From NCBI GenBank assembly GCA_021808285.1, contig JAKBBV010000003.1, positions 39,749 to 103,748 on the forward strand: 64,000 nt of DNA, read 5' to 3'. The notes beneath the pieces were generated by a model. The model was not told the origin of the DNA, did not search any database, and saw only the letters and a program-made list of their open reading frames with translations. Source of the stretch: Pseudomonadota bacterium. GTDB taxonomy: Bacteria; Pseudomonadota; Alphaproteobacteria; Caulobacterales; Caulobacteraceae. The position numbers and the translations under genes were made by a program. Shown here piece after piece: positions 25,140-34,437 of this stretch (positions are counted from its first letter, which is position 1; every line of letters starts with the position of its first letter).

Positions 25140-26405
25140 ATGAACGCCTCCCACGCCCTGACGCCCAAAATCGACAGGGCCTTTCCCATCGACAGCGTCC
25201 GCGAGGCGTTCCCCACCTTGGCCAGGACCGCGCCTCTGGTCCTGTTCGACAACGCCGCCGGCGCGCAGGTTCCAAAGGTGGTTCTGGACGCTGTGTCGTC
25301 CCACCTGCTGGACCGAAACGTCCAGCGAGGCGGCCGCTATCCCATGAGCCAGGCCGTGGACTCCGCGATCGCCCAGGCGCGGCGAAAGATCGCCGCCTTT
25401 CTCAACGCCGAAGACCCGGACGAGGTGTGCTTTGGCATGAACGCCACCTCCTTCATTCGCTTGGTCAGTCTCGCCATCGGTCAGGGCCTGGCCGGCGCGC
25501 CGCGTCGGCGGCTGATCCTCACCGAGATCGATCACGAGGCCAATATCGCCACGTGGCTCGCGCTACGGGTGCAAGGTGCGGAAATCGCCTGGTGGCGGAT
25601 GCGCCCGGATGGCAGGCTGCACCTCGATGACCTGTCCCCCTTGTTGGACGAGCGCACGCGTCTGGTGGCCTGCACGGCCGCCTCCAACGCCCTGGGCTCG
25701 ATCACCGATCTGGCCGGCGTCTCGCGCCTGGCTCATGCGGTCGGAGCGGAGGTCTTCGTCGACGCCGTCCACTACGCCCCCCACGCGCCCACGGATGTGA
25801 AGGCCTGGGACTGCGACTATCTGGTCTGCTCCGGCTACAAGATTTTCGCGCCTCACATGGGCTTCCTCTGGGGTCGCCGCAGCGCGCTACAGGCCTTGCC
25901 GACCTTCCGTGAGGATTTCATCCCGGACGCCCCGCCCTTCAAGGTGGAGGCGGGAACCTTCATTTATGAGAACGTCGCGGGCATGGCCGCCGCTCTCGAC
26001 TATCTGGGCGATCTGGGGGCCCGGCTGGAGCCTCAGTCGCGGGATCCCTTGAGATCGGCCATGAACGGGATCGCCGCCTATGAGCGCGGCCTCGCCGAGA
26101 AAATGCTCAAAGTCCTTCGCGATGCTGAGGCGACGGTTTTCGGCGTCGGAGATGGGGCGGACCTGACACATCGCCTGCCCACCTTCGGCTTCACGCTTCC
26201 CTGGCGAGAGCCTGACCGGCTCGTGGACGACATGGCCGCGGAGGGGTTCGCGTTGCGGGACGGCCACATGTACGCCCCGCGCCTGATCCGTCGGCTCGGC
26301 CTCGCCTTCGAAAGCGGACTGATCCGCGCCTCGCTCTGCCACTACAACAGTCTGGACGAGATCGAGCGGTTCGCCGAGACATTGATGCGGATGCGCCGGA
26401 GGTGA
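25140..26405 (+). CDS. PLP-dependent class V aminotransferase, cysteine desulfurase-like
   Basis: This 421-residue class V fold-type I PLP enzyme has the N-terminal segment LVLFDNAAGAQVPKVVLDAV, the substrate-side ITLTEIDHEAN-type segment (LTEIDHEANIATWLAL), Asp in VFVDAVHYAPH, and the PLP lysine in CSGYKIFAPHMG. It resembles the cysteine desulfurase-like proteins that lack the mobile catalytic Cys loop (I see none near 320-340), so it may be an aminotransferase, lyase or epimerase. It stands between the amidase and the permease, whose GTG start overlaps its stop. The specific reaction is not determinable. Confidence 0.82.
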   Translation: MNASHALTPKIDRAFPIDSVREAFPTLARTAPLVLFDNAAGAQVPKVVLDAVSSHLLDRNVQRGGRYPMSQAVDSAIAQARRKIAAFLNAEDPDEVCFGMNATSFIRLVSLAIGQGLAGAPRRRLILTEIDHEANIATWLALRVQGAEIAWWRMRPDGRLHLDDLSPLLDERTRLVACTAASNALGSITDLAGVSRLAHAVGAEVFVDAVHYAPHAPTDVKAWDCDYLVCSGYKIFAPHMGFLWGRRSALQALPTFREDFIPDAPPFKVEAGTFIYENVAGMAAALDYLGDLGARLEPQSRDPLRSAMNGIAAYERGLAEKMLKVLRDAEATVFGVGDGADLTHRLPTFGFTLPWREPDRLVDDMAAEGFALRDGHMYAPRLIRRLGLAFESGLIRASLCHYNSLDEIERFAETLMRMRRR

Positions 26406-27778
26406 GCAGCGCCGTCCCGCTGGAGCGGGAACAGGGTCTGCGCCAGGGCCTCACCCGCGCCCAGGTCGTCATGATCGGTCTGGGCGGAGCCATCGGGACC
26501 GGGCTCTTCGCCGGGAGCAGCCTGGCCATAGGCTATGCCGGCCCTGGCGTGGTGCTGAGCTATATGCTCGCCGGCCTCGTCGCCGCGGCGCTGGTCTTCA
26601 GCCTCTCGGAGATGGCCGTGGTTCACCCCTCAGCGGGGTCCATAGGCGTCTATGCCGAAACCTACCTCAACCCCTGGGCCGGCTTCGTCGTCCGATACAC
26701 CTATTGGATCGCCGAGGTCGTCGCTGTGGGCGGAGAGATGGTCGCCTGCGGCATCTATATGACCTTCTGGTTCCCCGGCACGCCGATCTGGATGTGGGCG
26801 CTCGGTTTCGGGGCGGTGATCGTGCTCATCAACGCCCGTTCGGTGATGCATTTCGGCGCGGCCGAATACGCGTTCTCCGTGGTCAAGGTGGCCGCTATCC
26901 TGATCTTCATCCTGCTGGGCGGCGCGGCCGTTTTCGGCCTTGGCGTCAAGCCCATCGGACTGACCAATCTCACTCATTCGCCGGGAGGGCTGCTGCCGCA
27001 CGGGCTTGGCGGGGTGTGGATGGCCATGATCGTTGGCATCTTCTCCTATAACGGCATTGAGGTGATCGCCGTCGCCTCAGGCGAGACGCGCAATCCAGGG
27101 CGCGCCATCCCTGCGGCGCTTGGCGGCATGGCGGTGCGCCTTTTCCTGTTCTACGTGTTGTCCCTCGCCGTGATCGTCACCGTGGCGCCCTGGCAAAGCC
27201 TTGCGACCCGGACCGTAACTCAGAGCCCCTTCGTCCGCGTATTCAGCTATATCGGCATCCGGGATGCGGCGGGGATCATGAACTTCGTCGTCCTGACCGC
27301 GGCTCTCTCAAGCATGAACACCAATCTTTTTCTGTGTGGGCGCATGTTGTTTTCCCTGAGCCGAAGCGGCTATGCGCCGCGGCGGTTCGGCGTTCTCAAC
27401 GTCAATGGCTCGCCGGCCTTCGCCGTTCTCGTATCGGGCTTTTGTATGCTGGGCGCTGCGGCGATCTCGAAACTGACGCCCTACGCCTACACCTATCTCC
27501 TGGGCGTGGCCTTGTTCGCGGCGATTATCGTCTGGATGACCATCCTGGCGAGCCATCTCGCCTTCCGCCGAAGCCGAGGCGGCTCCCTGCCCTTCCGCAC
27601 GCCTTTCTTTCCTGTGCCGCAGATCATCGGGCTGCTGCTGCTCGCCGCCCTGCTCGTAACCATGGGTCTCAGCCCGGACTGGAATGTGTCCTGGAAGGTC
27701 GGCGTGCCCTGGCTCGTCCTGCTCTCGGCCGTCTATGCCTTCCGTCGCAGGGCCAGGCCCTATTCGGAGATGGGATAG
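26402..27778 (+). CDS. Amino acid permease, APC superfamily
   Basis: This 458-residue integral membrane protein has about 12 hydrophobic segments. The start QGLTRAQVVMIGLGGAIGTGLFAGSSLAIGYAGPGVVLSY is the APC transmembrane-1 unwound motif G-x-I-G-T-G-L-F. SYNGIEVIAVASGETRNPGRAIP matches the E-(S/A)-x-NP-x-(R/K)-x-(I/P) loop of the AAT (amino acid transporter) group, close to GABA, proline and aromatic amino acid permeases. The start is GTG within GTGA, overlapping the preceding stop, so it is coupled to the PLP enzyme. The likely role is importing the substrate or an amino acid released by the amidase. Confidence 0.9.
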   Translation: MSSAVPLEREQGLRQGLTRAQVVMIGLGGAIGTGLFAGSSLAIGYAGPGVVLSYMLAGLVAAALVFSLSEMAVVHPSAGSIGVYAETYLNPWAGFVVRYTYWIAEVVAVGGEMVACGIYMTFWFPGTPIWMWALGFGAVIVLINARSVMHFGAAEYAFSVVKVAAILIFILLGGAAVFGLGVKPIGLTNLTHSPGGLLPHGLGGVWMAMIVGIFSYNGIEVIAVASGETRNPGRAIPAALGGMAVRLFLFYVLSLAVIVTVAPWQSLATRTVTQSPFVRVFSYIGIRDAAGIMNFVVLTAALSSMNTNLFLCGRMLFSLSRSGYAPRRFGVLNVNGSPAFAVLVSGFCMLGAAAISKLTPYAYTYLLGVALFAAIIVWMTILASHLAFRRSRGGSLPFRTPFFPVPQIIGLLLLAALLVTMGLSPDWNVSWKVGVPWLVLLSAVYAFRRRARPYSEMG

Positions 27779-28836
27779 ACCGCCGGAGCGGCGACCAGGA
27801 GCAACTCAAATCCCGCCGCAGCCTCCGAGAGTCCCCAAGGCTCGCCAGGAGGGATGACGAAGGCGTCGTCCGCAGCGAGGTCGAAGCCATCGCCTATCAA
27901 GAGGCGGGAGCGGCCGGCGAACACATAGCCAAGCAGAAGCTCTCCCTGATGCGGCTCAAGGCTGAGGCTTGATCCTGGCGCGGCGATCCGCAGCCGACGC
28001 GCCTCGATCCGTCCGCCGCTGGGCGACGAGAGCCCGGCCCCCGACGCCTCGAAACCGCCGGTCCCGAACGGCCTCCAGACCGCCTCCGACAGGCGTGAGA
28101 GCGAGAATCTCTGCCCGCCGTAAACGCGGTTCGGCTCGAGCCGGTCCGTGGGAAGGGAGAGGTCGTGGTCGGCCAGGGTGTCGTGAACCGCGGGCGAGGC
28201 AATCTCGACCACCGCAAAGCCTGGCGAGGTCTCCAGAACCCGGTGTCGGATGGTGGGCGGCTGGAGAAGCACGTCGCCGGCGGCGAAGAGGAATGGCTCA
28301 CCCTGATCCTCATAGACAAGCCGCGTCCAGCCAGAGCGACAGGCGATCAGCTGAGCGTCGAGGCGGTGAAAGTGCACCCAGTCGGCGACCGGCCCACCCT
28401 GGGGTGCGATGATGTGCGAGGCGATATAGCGCCCGCCCAAACGATCCGGGATGAGGTCGCGATAGAGGAGACCAGCCCGGCCAGGCGAGGCCCCCTCCGC
28501 AGCGGGGGCAAAGACGAAACGCGGACGAAACGCGCCCCCGGGGATATCGGGTTCGGCGGGCGCGAACACAATCCGTGTGCCGTTGGGCGCCGTGATCGGG
28601 GCCCGGGACGGTCCCTCGACCAGCAGCCGGAGTTCGCCTGGAGCGCCGGGGCCAGGCTCGAGCCGCAATCTCAGTCCGTGGCCGGAAAGGCTCGCAGCGC
28701 GCGGCGCGTCAGCGGGCGAGATCGCCTCGATTCGAAAACCGAGCGCGCCGAAGAGGTCGAGGCAGGGCTCGAGATCGGCGCAGGGCAACACCACCTCCGC
28801 CGCCCGCACCCTCCCGAACGCCCCCGCCTCGGTCAT
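27760..28836 (-). CDS. Glyoxalase-like domain fused to two cupin domains
   Basis: This 358-residue protein has three parts. Residues 1-100 resemble a glyoxalase/bleomycin-resistance half: VRAAEVVLPCADLEPCLDLFGALGFRIEAIS, then LRLRLEPGPG and GTRIVFAPAEPD. Residues 135-225 are a cupin (IAPQGGPVADWVHFHRLDAQLIACRSGWTRLVY, then AGDVLLQPPTIRHRVLE). Residues 275-350 are a second cupin (PHQGELLLGYVFAGRSRLLI, then AADDAFVIPPGEPWGL), whose metal histidines are mostly lost. Such cupins bind metal and small organic ligands. The start overlaps the CMD-family gene, and the end overlaps the convergent permease by 19 bp. The arrangement is unusual and the function unknown. Confidence 0.7.
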   Translation of the reverse strand: MTEAGAFGRVRAAEVVLPCADLEPCLDLFGALGFRIEAISPADAPRAASLSGHGLRLRLEPGPGAPGELRLLVEGPSRAPITAPNGTRIVFAPAEPDIPGGAFRPRFVFAPAAEGASPGRAGLLYRDLIPDRLGGRYIASHIIAPQGGPVADWVHFHRLDAQLIACRSGWTRLVYEDQGEPFLFAAGDVLLQPPTIRHRVLETSPGFAVVEIASPAVHDTLADHDLSLPTDRLEPNRVYGGQRFSLSRLSEAVWRPFGTGGFEASGAGLSSPSGGRIEARRLRIAAPGSSLSLEPHQGELLLGYVFAGRSRLLIGDGFDLAADDAFVIPPGEPWGLSEAAAGFELLLVAAPAVYPISE

Positions 28837-29411
28837 CGTCCTTCCCCCCTCAAATCGAGCGCGGGATCCAGGTCGTCCGCCCTCTCGAGCTGCACGCCGA
28901 AGGTGTTCAGCATCATCGACACCTGGGTGTACTGGCCCGCGGTGAAAATGACGTCCATTCGCGTCTTATCGTCGAACCATCGCCCGAGCTCGACCCATGT
29001 CGGTTCACTGACGAACTGGTCGTCATGCAGCTCGTCGCAGGCGCGGATGAGAGCCCTCTCCGCCGCCGTCCAGCCCGGCGCCTCGACATCACGCTTCAGC
29101 CGCTCTACCTCCTCGATCGTGAGGCCGGACTCCAGGGCGATGCGGCGGTGTTGGGCAAACTCGTAACCCGATCGGCACAGCCAGCCGATCCTCAGGATGA
29201 CGATCTCCCGCTCCCGCGCCGGGAGTCCGTTGCGCCGGGACAGCACATAGTTCCCCCAGCCCAGGAAGGCGGTGAGCGCGTTCGGAGCTCGGGCCAGGGT
29301 GCGGAAGATATTGAGCACGGGTCGGCCGGCGAAGGGCGCCAGGGCCTCACGGCTCTCGGCGTCAAGATCACCGTCCTGCAGAGGTGCGATGCGGGGGGCG
29401 GAAAGCCTCAT
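28833..29411 (-). CDS. Carboxymuconolactone decarboxylase (CMD/AhpD-like) family protein
   Basis: This 192-residue all-helical protein of the CMD family carries RTLARAPNALTAFLGWGNYVL, NGLPAREREIVILRIGWLCRSGYEFAQHRRIALESGLT and RALIRACDELHDDQFVS. Only one cysteine (LCRSGYEFAQH) sits at the site where AhpD has CxxC, so it is not a typical peroxidase. The His of the E-x-x-x-H motif is kept. Related proteins act as decarboxylases or are uncharacterised. It is co-transcribed with the cupin protein (ATGA overlap) and 58 bp after the CoA transferase gene. Confidence 0.85.
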   Translation of the reverse strand: MRLSAPRIAPLQDGDLDAESREALAPFAGRPVLNIFRTLARAPNALTAFLGWGNYVLSRRNGLPAREREIVILRIGWLCRSGYEFAQHRRIALESGLTIEEVERLKRDVEAPGWTAAERALIRACDELHDDQFVSEPTWVELGRWFDDKTRMDVIFTAGQYTQVSMMLNTFGVQLERADDLDPALDLRGEGR

Positions 29412-29469
29412 TGAGAGCTCCTGGGCCTATGTAAGCGGGGAACCTAGGGTCTGGACGGGCCCAAGACGA

Positions 29470-31737
29470 TCATTGGCGGAAAATGACCCCGGCCCGGGCG
29501 AGGGCCAGGATGCGGTCGCGGTCAAGCCCTGCCTCAAACAGCACTTCCGGACCGTGCGCGCCGAGGTCCGGCTCCAGACGCGTGAAGGCCGGGGTCTCGC
29601 CGTCAAACGCGGCATAGCCGCGCGCGCCAACGAGCGGGCCCCAGCGAGGATGGTGATGGAGTGCGAAATGGGCGTTGTCCCAGAGTTGAGCCGACCGTTG
29701 CGCCGCCGCCGGACGATGCACCGGACCGGCGGGAACGCCCGCCGCCCACAACGCCGCAAGGGCCTCCGCGCGCGACCTCTCCGCCAGGATGGCGGCGATT
29801 CGCTGACCGAGAGCCCCATCGCCCGCGAAGGTGCTGACATCCGACTCCGGGCCATCGCCGCCAAGACACAGCGCCACCTTCAGTCGCCAGATGTCATGCG
29901 GCGTCTCACAGGCGATAGACAGCCAACCATCCGCGCAGGGATAGAAGCGCTGCACGGCCGAAAAGCCCAAACAGTCGCGCCCCCCCGCGGGGGCCGCCGG
30001 ACGGTTGGCGAAATCAGTGAGTTCAGCGAACTGGTAGAACGCGCTGGCGCCGGCGAGGCTGGTCTCCACGGCCTGGCCGGTCCCCGTCGCCTCTCGCGCC
30101 ACGAGAGCGGCGACGATGGCGAAGGCGGAGAGCGCCGCCGCCGCCACGTCATTGACCGGAATCGTATGGAACACGGGCTCGCATTCATCGCCGCCCTGGG
30201 CCGCCATCATCCCCGAGAGCGCCTGGATCAGAGGGTCGAATCCGGGGCGCGGGGCATGGGCGCCGCGCGACCCGAAGGCCGTGATCGCGCAGGAGACGAT
30301 CCGCGGGTTGACCCTGGCCAGCGCCGCGGCATCGACGCCCAGCCGCTCGCGCACACCCAAGCGGTAGTTGTCGAGCACCACATCCGCCCCCCGCGCGAGC
30401 TCGAGGAACAGCTCCCGACCCGCGGGCGTCTTGAGGTCGAGCCCAAGTCCGCGCTTGCCGCGGTTGCAGTTGATGAAGCCCGTGACGGCGAAGCGGAAGG
30501 GGTCACCCTCGGCGGGTTCGATCTTGATCACATCGGCGCCGAAATTGGCGAGGATCGCCCCGCAATAGGCGCCCGCGACCACCGTCCCCAGATCGAGCAC
30601 GCGCAGACCCGCAAGCGGCAGGTCCGACGCCCTGGAAGGGAATGGGGAGGCTGACGTCCCAGCGGACGCGTCGCGAAACCTGGAGAGAATCTCCGGAGCG
30701 GCCTCGATCTCGAAATGCCGCACGGCGCCAGGGGTCGCCTCCAGCCGCGCCGCCATGCCCGGCATCCGCACGCGACCAAGCTTCGGATGCTGAGCCTGCA
30801 CCGCCAAATCGTTATCGCGAAGAATGGGATGCTCCAGCCACTGTTCGCGGCGTTCCACGGGCCCCGCGGGAACGTCGTTGGCGGCGAACAGGTCGAGCCA
30901 GTGGGCGCGCGGCGCGGAGGAAAGGCGAGCCGCGATGGCCCTGCCCGGATCTGTCAGCTCGGCGCCATCCAGGCCCAGCGCCTCAGCGGCGCGGGCGAAG
31001 AAATGAGGGAACAGGGTCCCCAGGAACAGCCACTGGCCATCGCCGCAGCGATAGAGTCGGTAATTCGGCGCATCACCCAGGGGCGAGCCGCGCCCCAGGC
31101 CCTCGTCCCCGGCGGGCGCCAGCGGGCATGCCAGCTGAGCCAGCGCATGCAGGCCGCTCACGGTCACCGAGCGCCCCTTACCATCTCGAACGCGGGCGAG
31201 GACGGCGGCCGAGACGGCCGTCGCCGCCAGGGTCGCCTGGGCATAGTGGGCCAAAGACGTGACGTGCCAGACAGGGACATCGCGCCAGGCGCCTTGCCGG
31301 AAGGCGGCCCCGCCCAGCCCCATGAGCACGCCGTGCCGCGCGGGAAGCTCGCTCATCTCTCCCTGCACGCCATAGGGCGGCGTCCAGAGCGGGATCAGGC
31401 GAGGCCAGCGGTCGCATAGGCTGTCCGGCGTCAGATCCAGCCGCTCCAGGCGTCGCGGCCCGCCGTCGAGCACGATCACATCGGCGCCTGCGATGAGGAC
31501 GTCGCGGTCGGCGCGGCGGTCCGGATCCTCGATATCCAGGTGATGCCGATGCTTGTTGCGGTTCCAGGCGATCGCGGCGGGGGAGCGCGGCGGGGCGCCG
31601 TCATCAAGCCGAAGGACCTCGGCGCCGAAGTCGGCCAGCAACATGGCCGCGAGGGCGCCCGCCATATCGCGGGCGGCGTCGAGAACCCGCAGTCCTGCAA
31701 AGGCCGTCGCCACGCCGCCTCTCTCCCCTCCCCGCAC
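29470..31737 (-). CDS. Double-length CaiB/BaiF (family III) CoA transferase
   Basis: This 755-residue protein consists of two tandem family III CoA-transferase modules; ordinary members are about 400 residues. Module 1 (about 10-360) begins FAGLRVLDAARDMAGALAAMLLADFGAEV. Module 2 (about 370-755) begins LAGLRVLDLGTVVAGAYCGAILANFGADVIKIEP. The catalytic Asp is present in module 2 (IPVNDVAAAAL, Asp530). It is replaced by His158 in module 1 (VPVWHVTSLAH), so only the second module is likely to transfer CoA. The reaction would be CoA exchange between an acyl-CoA and a free acid. The CMD-like and cupin proteins follow downstream. The start may be a few codons later, at GTG in GGVATAF. Confidence 0.85.
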   Translation of the reverse strand: MRGGERGGVATAFAGLRVLDAARDMAGALAAMLLADFGAEVLRLDDGAPPRSPAAIAWNRNKHRHHLDIEDPDRRADRDVLIAGADVIVLDGGPRRLERLDLTPDSLCDRWPRLIPLWTPPYGVQGEMSELPARHGVLMGLGGAAFRQGAWRDVPVWHVTSLAHYAQATLAATAVSAAVLARVRDGKGRSVTVSGLHALAQLACPLAPAGDEGLGRGSPLGDAPNYRLYRCGDGQWLFLGTLFPHFFARAAEALGLDGAELTDPGRAIAARLSSAPRAHWLDLFAANDVPAGPVERREQWLEHPILRDNDLAVQAQHPKLGRVRMPGMAARLEATPGAVRHFEIEAAPEILSRFRDASAGTSASPFPSRASDLPLAGLRVLDLGTVVAGAYCGAILANFGADVIKIEPAEGDPFRFAVTGFINCNRGKRGLGLDLKTPAGRELFLELARGADVVLDNYRLGVRERLGVDAAALARVNPRIVSCAITAFGSRGAHAPRPGFDPLIQALSGMMAAQGGDECEPVFHTIPVNDVAAAALSAFAIVAALVAREATGTGQAVETSLAGASAFYQFAELTDFANRPAAPAGGRDCLGFSAVQRFYPCADGWLSIACETPHDIWRLKVALCLGGDGPESDVSTFAGDGALGQRIAAILAERSRAEALAALWAAGVPAGPVHRPAAAQRSAQLWDNAHFALHHHPRWGPLVGARGYAAFDGETPAFTRLEPDLGAHGPEVLFEAGLDRDRILALARAGVIFRQ

Positions 31738-31899
31738 ATCGCTCTGTTAGAGCGAAATCCAGATTGACGAAATCGCTATCGGGGTCCCTATCCCGCCGGA
31801 ATTCAGGCGATTGCGCGTCCTTCTGATCGTCCAGACCGTTTGGATCCCTGGGCCGGGTCCATGGTCATTGGGCCAGGGCGAGACGGCTCTGGGGTGCGG

Positions 31900-32880
31900 T
31901 CAGAGGCCCTTGAGGAAGGCCTCCAGCGCCAGGTTGGTCTCGTCCGGCGCCTCCTGCTGCACCCAGTGGCCGACCTTGGGGATGATAACGCTGCCGCGAA
32001 AGTCGTCACAGGCGGCGCCGGGATTGGCGTAGAGATCCGCGCCGCCGATGAAATGCCTCACGGGGTCGCGCTCCCCTGCGACGAAAAAGGCCGGCTGGCG
32101 GATATGGGCGCCGGCGAATGCGGCCAGCTCGGCAAAGTCGAGATTCTGGGCCCGATAGCGGTTGAATGGGCCGCGAAAGCCACTCGCTTCGAAGGCTTCG
32201 GTATAGACTTTAAGATCGGCCGAACTGAGCCAGGCGGGAAAAGGGTCAGGGTCGACAAGGCCGTCCAGCATCCGGGAGTTGGGGCTTTTGACCATGTTCA
32301 ACCCGTCACGCGGAGCGTCGCCCGAGGCGGAATAATACACCTTGCGCAACGCCGCCCCGACGTCGGCCTCGAACTCGTCCTCCGGCGGCCCCTCCTGCTG
32401 GAAATAGAGCTGATAGAAGAAGCGGTCCTTGTAGAGGACCTTCGCCAGCTCGATGAAGGAGATGTCGCCCCGCGGCATGTAGGGCACGCTGAGCCCCGCT
32501 ACGGCGGTCACCTTGCCGGGATGGAGGAGCGCGCTGTTCCAGACGATCGGCGCCCCCCAGTCATGACCAAACAGGATCGCTCTCCCCCCGCCAAGGGCGT
32601 CGATCACGGCGGCGACGTCGCTGGCGATCTCCTTGAGCGTATAGGCGGCGATCGCATGAGGCCTGTCGCTGCCGCCATAGCCGCGCACGTCCAGGGCCGC
32701 CACCTTGAAACCGAGCTTGGAGAAATGCTCAAGCTGATGGCGCCAGGAATACCAGAGCTCCGGCCAGCCATGCACGCAAAGGATCAGCGGCCCTTCGCCC
32801 TCCACGGCCACATTCAGCCGCACCTCCCCGTTGCGAACCGCCCTGAACTCCACTTGATCCTCCCTTGAAAGTCCCGCCAT
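31900..32880 (-). CDS. Alpha/beta hydrolase, epoxide hydrolase-like
   Basis: This 326-residue protein has the epoxide hydrolase signature: oxyanion HGWPELWYSWRHQ (35-48), nucleophile Asp in FGHDWGAPIVW (around 103-113), the cap-domain Tyr region near FYQLYFQQEG, and the base His in KVGHWVQQE near the C-terminus. The Asp nucleophile (not Ser) favours epoxide or haloalkane-type hydrolysis. The segment GYGGSDRPHAIAAYTLKEIASDVAAVIDALG is typical of soluble epoxide hydrolases. It stands alone, 162 bp before the CoA transferase start on the same strand. Confidence 0.87.
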   Translation of the reverse strand: MAGLSREDQVEFRAVRNGEVRLNVAVEGEGPLILCVHGWPELWYSWRHQLEHFSKLGFKVAALDVRGYGGSDRPHAIAAYTLKEIASDVAAVIDALGGGRAILFGHDWGAPIVWNSALLHPGKVTAVAGLSVPYMPRGDISFIELAKVLYKDRFFYQLYFQQEGPPEDEFEADVGAALRKVYYSASGDAPRDGLNMVKSPNSRMLDGLVDPDPFPAWLSSADLKVYTEAFEASGFRGPFNRYRAQNLDFAELAAFAGAHIRQPAFFVAGERDPVRHFIGGADLYANPGAACDDFRGSVIIPKVGHWVQQEAPDETNLALEAFLKGL

Positions 32881-32922
32881 CCCGAAGCGCCGCCGCCGGG
32901 GAAGTCAAGCACGCGGGGCGGC

Positions 32923-32976
32923 CCAGAGTCGGAGGGAGGCTCGGAGTCGGCGGGAGGCCCGGAGTGGGCGGGAGGC
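32923..32976. repeat. Three tandem 18-bp repeats
   Basis: Three successive copies of an 18-bp unit close to TCGGAGTCGGCGGGAGGC occupy the gap between the L-serine dehydratase stop and the epoxide hydrolase start. The copies differ at one to four positions. It looks like a small minisatellite; no regulatory role is evident. Confidence 0.8.
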
Positions 32977-32986
32977 GGAGACCTCC

Positions 32987-34396
32987 TCAACACTCCACCT
33001 GGTTGACGGCCAGGCCGCCGAGGGATGTCTCCTTATAGATCTCGCTCATGTCCGCGCCAGTGCGCTTCATGGTGGCGATGACCTTGTCCAGGCTCACCGA
33101 ATGCTGGCCATCCCCCAGGAGGGCGAGGCGCGCGGCGTCGATGGCTTTCACCGCGCCCATGGCGTTGCGCTCGATACATGGGATCTGGACCAGCCCGCCG
33201 ATAGGATCGCAGGTCAGACCCAGATTGTGCTCCATGCCGATCTCGGCGGCGTTCTCGACCTGGGCGTTGGTGGCCCCAAGGGCAGCGGCCAGACCAGCGG
33301 CGGCCATGGAACAGGCCACCCCCACCTCGCCCTGGCACCCCACCTCCGCCCCGGAAATCGAGGCATTGCGCTTATACAGCGCGCCGATCGCCGCGGCGGT
33401 GAGCAGAAAGGCGCGCCGGCCGGCGAGGTCGCCATGATGGAACCGCATATAGAAGCGGAGGACCGCAGGCACCACGCCGGCGGCGCCGTTTGTCGGAGCG
33501 GTCACCACCCGGCCGCCCGCGGCGTTCTCCTCATTCACCGCCAGGGCCCAGAGATTGACGAAATCCATGGCCGCCAGGGGATCTGTGAGGCTGCGTTCGG
33601 ACCGGGCGCGAATGGTCTCCATGACCTGGCGCGCGCGGCGCTTGACCTTGAGGCCGCCGGGCAACTCGCCCTCCTGGGAGAGGCCGCGCTCGATACAGGC
33701 CTCCATGGCCTCGGCCAATGCGTCAAGCCGCGCCTCCACCTCGGGGCGAGGCAGACGCGCCTCCTCGTTGCGCATCATCAGCTCGGCGATGCTGAGGCCA
33801 TCGGCCCCGGCCATGGCCAGAAGCTCGCTGGAGGAGGCGAAGTCATAGGGCGCCGTCTTGTCGGTTGGGTCGGGTGCGGCATTGACCAGGGCCTCGTCCT
33901 CATCGCGGATGAAGCCCCCGCCCACGGAATACCAGGTGCGCCGCGCGACCTCGGCTCCCTCCGGGTCCTCGGCGAAGAAGGTCAGGGCATTGGGATGGAA
34001 GGGCAGCCGTTCGCGTCCCGCCCACTCGATATCGCGCGCTTCGTCGAAGATGATGGGCCGCGCTGGCGTGTCCCCTGCTCGCCACCCCGGCTCACCCCGC
34101 GCCTCGGCGTTGAGCAAGAGGGGCTCGCCCCGCCGCACGGCGGCCAGAATTGCTTCCGCCCGTTCAGCGGAATAGCTTGCGGCGGTGAACCCTGCGAGTC
34201 CGGCCACGACTGCACGGTCCGTGCCATGGCCCCGTCCGGTCAGGGCCAGGGAGGCGTAGAGCTTGATCCGCACCCGCGCCACCGGGAGGCCCGCGACTCG
34301 CGAGGCGAAGGCCGCGGCGGCGTTCATGGGCCCCATGGTGTGCGAGCTGGAAGGCCCCACGCCGGGCTTGAAGAGATCGAATACGCTGGACGTCAC
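32987..34396 (-). CDS. sdaA: L-serine ammonia-lyase (iron-sulfur dependent, single chain)
   Basis: This 469-residue enzyme deaminates L-serine to pyruvate. It has the beta domain first ([24 protein letters not shown]) and then the alpha domain with the [4Fe-4S] cysteines in [24 protein letters not shown], in [19 protein letters not shown], and near the C-terminus. The C-terminal tail ends in Cys (NQVEC), as in SdaA-type enzymes where the terminal cysteine ligates the cluster. Full length and intact. It is downstream of a small exported protein gene and could supply pyruvate from serine. Confidence 0.95.
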   Translation of the reverse strand: MTSSVFDLFKPGVGPSSSHTMGPMNAAAAFASRVAGLPVARVRIKLYASLALTGRGHGTDRAVVAGLAGFTAASYSAERAEAILAAVRRGEPLLLNAEARGEPGWRAGDTPARPIIFDEARDIEWAGRERLPFHPNALTFFAEDPEGAEVARRTWYSVGGGFIRDEDEALVNAAPDPTDKTAPYDFASSSELLAMAGADGLSIAELMMRNEEARLPRPEVEARLDALAEAMEACIERGLSQEGELPGGLKVKRRARQVMETIRARSERSLTDPLAAMDFVNLWALAVNEENAAGGRVVTAPTNGAAGVVPAVLRFYMRFHHGDLAGRRAFLLTAAAIGALYKRNASISGAEVGCQGEVGVACSMAAAGLAAALGATNAQVENAAEIGMEHNLGLTCDPIGGLVQIPCIERNAMGAVKAIDAARLALLGDGQHSVSLDKVIATMKRTGADMSEIYKETSLGGLAVNQVEC

Positions 34397-34437
34397 GACG
34401 AACGGTCGCTCCTGGTTTCCTGGGACGGAAATCGCCC

